Source: Viola odorata (taxonomy: Eukaryota > Streptophyta > Magnoliopsida > Malpighiales > Violaceae). Taken from it: a DNA stretch of 64,000 nucleotides. Where the stretch lies: positions 71,224,367-71,288,366 of the forward strand of contig OY829540.1 of the NCBI GenBank assembly GCA_963691705.1, written 5' to 3'. Shown piece by piece: positions 60,701 to 64,000 of this stretch. The notes beneath the pieces are model-generated. The model had not been told where the DNA came from, did no database searches, and worked only from the letters and a program-made list of their open reading frames with translations. The position numbers and the translations under genes are program-made. Numbering within the stretch: position 1 is the first letter of the stretch; every line of letters begins with the position of its first letter.

Positions 60701-61801
60701 TTTAACAGAAATTTACTTACTACTGAATTCAGATAACTTACTTTAGACTCAGTGCACAAGACTTCCTTGATGATATTTACATTTTTTAACATATGCAAAG
60801 CGTGCCAAACTCTTCTGTTAGTAGCTATATTTTCCAAGAACACCGCAAAATGTAGGTTTTTCAATCCCAACTCTTTGGATGCCATCACCGTGAACATAGT
60901 GGAGGAAACATCATCCTCGTTGTCGCCATCTTTTATATTTTTTACCATTGCGAAACACCAGGTGCTTCCACACCTTTGCAAATCTTCTGCAGTTTCAGGT
61001 TTCGCATTGGTTAGGATGATAACATCTCCAGGCAATGTTCTGTAAGGCTCCTTGTCAGCTTTATTGGTTCTGTTGCTCCAATAATCGACGCGAACCTTGT
61101 ACAAAAATGTTTCGTAAGGCTTGCATCTTATGATATCTGTCAATTCAGCAAACGGTGCTTGGGAAATCATCTCCATGTTAGAATGCAGCTGTGCGCGCGT
61201 TTCTTCCAACAAGGGAGGCACAAATGTTCTGAAATAATGCTCAACTGACTGAAACCTCTCTGGAATTTTGTCCACCTGCAAAAGAAAGAGTTCTTTTTTA
61301 GAAAAAAAGTGTAATAATACTTCAAAACCACAACCAAAATGGGTTCATTGCAAAATATACTTAAATGTCTAGTCTTTTTACTCAACTTGTTTCCAAAACA
61401 CTCAAAGATTCTTTTTCTGATAGATTTTCTTTTCCAAGAATTGACCTCAAAACAAAATACTACGTTGCATTTTGATCAAGAATGTTAGATTACTATATCC
61501 AACAAACAAGAGATGAGATATTGTGACAAGACAAAGTTGCATGCATTTCAAATATATATTTGTCAAATTAAAAAGAAAAAGGAGAAAAAGAAGAAAAATG
61601 ATGCAAGTGTACTACTAATTGAACCTGCAAAAGATGGGGATTGAGATTGAAGATATCATTAAGAGACCAGCTAAAGATGGTAGAAGTAAAGGCATCTCTT
61701 TCATGATCCTTGTTCGCCATTTCTGGGTTTTCATTACTATTAGATAATCGTAATACAGAGCCAAATCTGGTTCGCAGTGATGACGAAGAAGGAAATTCCA
61801 T
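54763..61801 (-). CDS. Gene D: dual-helicase TRANK1-like gene, 3'-truncated and interrupted by a gap
   Basis: Exons found: 61801-61625, 61275-60742, 60537-59311, 59198-58871, 58637-58382, 58264-58048, 57960-57611, 57505-56996, 56799-55768 (includes the 200-N gap), 55584-55231 and 55041-54763. The Sen1-like half is intact ([47 protein letters not shown]). The UvrD-like half has [17 protein letters not shown] and [10 protein letters not shown]. Exon 9 has three single-base deletions relative to gene C between 56240 and 56410, next to the gap, which together restore frame and may be sequence errors. Exon 11 diverges from gene C near 54823 and ends in TAG at 54763, so the large helical exon and the lysine-rich tail are lost. 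It may be a shortened functional gene or a pseudogene. Confidence 0.75.
55722..55810. repeat. 33-bp exon fragment duplicated inside the adjoining intron
   Basis: AGGCCCTTGCACTCCAATAT and the following 13 bases occur at 55722-55754, in the intron, and again at 55778-55810, where they are coding in exon 9 of gene D (the ILECKGL segment). Gene C has only the exon copy. Confidence 0.8.
56422..56621. other. Assembly gap of exactly 200 N
   Basis: The gap lies inside exon 9 of gene D. Exon 9 of gene C is 1201 bases, whereas exon 9 of D has 832 known bases. The true missing length is therefore likely about 370 bases, and the 200 N is a placeholder. Confidence 0.95.
60135..60215. repeat. 45-bp in-frame tandem duplication in exon 3 of gene D
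   Basis: Two nearly perfect units offset by 45 bases encode [10 protein letters not shown] twice, each followed by a Trp/Cys-Leu-Gly. It lies between the helicase Ia-like motif and the ILLFGNK segment. Genes A, B and C have a single short version of this loop. Confidence 0.85.
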
Positions 61802-63082
61802 ATTGTGTGCATCAAACTTTCTTCTTTTGTTTTTTATAGGGATAAAAAATAAAAAACACCAAGATGCAGTATAGTATCAATCAACTCAAAGGTCAGTCAG
61901 TCCCCTCGTCTTCTGCTGCACTTGTGCTGCATGCTCTGCTCTCTTTTCACTTTATGGAACTCTGTTTCACTTAATAATTACACTTTACACTTCTCGAATA
62001 AACCTCTCGTCTTCTGTTATCATCCTTTTACAACTTTTGCTTCGTATTAATTGTTTTGTTACAAATAGTATAATACTAGGACCTAAGCAAATATAATAAT
62101 TAAAATTTTATTTACTGTTTATTTTTTAAAATATATCTTATTTATTTATTTATTCTGTGAAGTAGACACCTTCTATTGATACATTTCTCCATCAAATTTG
62201 CATATTTTATGTACTTTCTTACCATTTTTTTGATTTTTTAAAATTATAAGAAGTGTTAAAATTATAATTTTTAAGAATTTATATAGATTGATATTGTAAA
62301 TAGATTGACAATTTATTTGGCCTTTAAACTTTTGTACTTGATTTTTGTGTGTTAGGTTATAATATTTCAATCTTTATATATTGTTTAGAACCTATGAAAG
62401 AATCAATCATACGTTTGTGAACAAAACAAAAACAAACAATAAAACACCACACCTTTGTTTTACTGAAAAGATTAATTTTGCACATACATTATTGGGGTTG
62501 ATGATATATTTGATAGTTGGACTTGAACTTTTTTTTTATGTTAATTTATTATTTGTATTCCTTAATTTATCTTAATTTGATGCTTTTAATACGTGCCATT
62601 TCTATTATGTGTCAAAAAAATTAGTTGACGCGTCGGCAAATAATACTAAAAATTAATGTATAAAGTAGTAAATTAACACAAAAAATCGAATACCCTAATA
62701 CAAAATATAGAGAAACGATATTTTTTTTTGAAATTAAACTCTTTTCAAACTGAATTTTAGTATTTGAATGCTAGTTGAGTATGTGACTTCTTACCGATTA
62801 CTAAAACTCATTTTCAAATACCCTAAATTTGTCACAAGACTAATTTTAAAATAATAACTTCTCGAGCAAAAAAGAAAAAAACTAGTAACTTACCAAATTA
62901 GGATAAATGGACAAGTAAATGAAAAAGAAAAACTACAATAATGGATTGATGAACGAACTGAAACTTGGAACCTCTACTAATAGATGCATACCATTAGATC
63001 AATGTACTTGTTTCCTTGTACCTGAAACATTTCTACACAAAATGTTGCATACAGATTCTGAAAATTCCAGGATACAAAAAAG
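61802..63082. other. Spacer between genes E and D
   Basis: Positions 61802-62050 are the 5' flank of gene D. The rest is AT-rich without a gene. From about 62975 rightward it is the 3' flank of gene E and matches the 3' flank of gene C (31795-31903). Confidence 0.5.
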
Positions 63083-64000
63083 TTACTTCTTTTTCTTCCC
63101 TCCTTTAGCCTTCTTGTTCTTCTTCTTGCCATGTCCCTTCCCCTTGCACTCCATATCTTTACCACTGTTACTGCCTTTAGTTGCACCAGCCTGTGAAGCT
63201 TGCATCTTCCCTTTCCCTGATTTAGTACAACTTTCATCATCAGCCTTCCCATTCTCATTCCGTTCTTCTTCCCCGTCGCGCCGGTCGTTTGTTGCGATGT
63301 CTGTCTCCATTGTTGCATCCAATTCAACCTTCTCACTGTGTTGCCAGAAAATCTGGTTCAGGAAAGATTCCATTCTTTGCCTTCTCAGCTGCAACTTTCT
63401 ACAAAGCGCTTCGATCGTGGAAACGACACTCTCATGTTTTAGCTCACTGAATGTAAAGAAACAGCAAAAAGTTACAGTATACTAGTTATCAAAGCGGATG
63501 ATGTTTGAATATCATAAAAGAGGGAAAGATCCAATTAAAGTCATTCAGCATCCGGACGAAATAAATCTTTACAATGATTTGAAACTGACCTCACAAGTAA
63601 TGCAGAATGAAGTTGCTTTAGTTCATGAAGCATGCAAACAGCTTCTTCAAGTAGGTTTCTGTTGTCATCATTGATGTTTCCATTGAGAGAGAATTCATCC
63701 ACAGCAGCACTTAAAAGGTGAACGGTTTTCTCTATATCCACCTGAAAATGAAATAATGAACTTTTTAAGTTAAAAGTATCTCTAACGATACCAGAATTAA
63801 TAATGTGAAAGGAAGGAAGTTTGGAATTACTTTAACTCTAGGATCATGGATAGCCGAAATCTTCGCCTCTTCTCCATTCTCGGCTTGTGAAGCTTCAAAT
63901 ATTTCCCAAAGGCGTCCATGGCTCGATAACGGAAGGCCAGCAGGACTAGTTATCTGAACACTTGATGATTGAAGGGTGGGCATCATCACTTGACCATCTT
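63083..64000 (-). CDS. Gene E (partial): 3' end of another dual-helicase TRANK1-like gene
   Basis: Three exons are visible: the end of a long exon (63831 to the window edge), 63741-63590 and 63446-63083. They correspond to exons 12-14 of gene C, with identical splice phases and nearly identical sequence, including [40 protein letters not shown] and the lysine-rich ending. Relative to C the last exon lacks a few codons in the [10 protein letters not shown] segment and has one extra lysine codon near the end. The first 11 exons should lie to the right of the window. The close match to C suggests a recent duplication or gene conversion, and the intact frame suggests a working gene. Confidence 0.88.

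Overview
This is nuclear DNA from a flowering plant, almost certainly a eudicot. The evidence is AT-rich intergenic DNA, many short GT-AG introns, an Athila-type Ty3/gypsy retrotransposon, P-class PPR genes, an LBD transcription factor and several hAT- and Stowaway-type MITEs. I cannot name the species. An unsequenced gap of exactly 200 N lies at 56422-56621.

Layout. Positions 1 to about 10428 hold one Athila-like LTR retrotransposon on the minus strand. Its 5' LTR is at 8662-10428, the tRNA-Asp-type primer site at 8639-8656, gag-protease at 5852-8599, RT-RNase H-integrase at 3050-5851 and a decayed Athila ORF3 at 305-1992. The 3' LTR lies off the left edge. Next come AT-rich debris and a fragment of a TIR-NBS-LRR gene (12917-13200).

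From 13.6 kb to the right edge the window is dominated by a head-to-tail, minus-strand cluster of helicase genes. I rebuilt their exons from splice sites and checked that the phases agree. Gene A (14141-19187, 10 exons, 1212 aa) and gene B (21862-26868, 10 exons, 1218 aa) carry only a Sen1/UPF1-like superfamily 1 helicase. Gene C (31904-43907, 14 exons, 2808 aa) has the same Sen1-like half fused to a second, UvrD-like helicase, followed by a large helical/TPR-like region and a lysine-rich tail (TRANK1-like architecture). Gene D (54763-61801) is a C-terminally cut dual-helicase copy interrupted by the gap. Gene E (63083 to beyond 64000) is the 3' end of a further copy nearly identical to the tail of C. 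Orphan pieces (exon 1 at 44749-44805, a promoter copy at 29655-29920, a 3'-flank copy at 45900-46215) show repeated unequal exchange.

Between C and D sits an unrelated block: an intact PPR gene (48296-49927, minus), a broken PPR gene (50471-51167, plus), a remnant of a P-type Ca2+-ATPase (51559-51869, plus) and a two-exon LBD gene (52160-52843, minus). MITEs with clear target-site duplications are at 27208-28245, 46478-46864 and 53649-53908. A related element at 13594-14175 supplies the last codons and the stop of gene A.

Most notable: dual-helicase and single-helicase paralogues side by side that share the same first and last exons, and a transposon-derived C-terminus in gene A.
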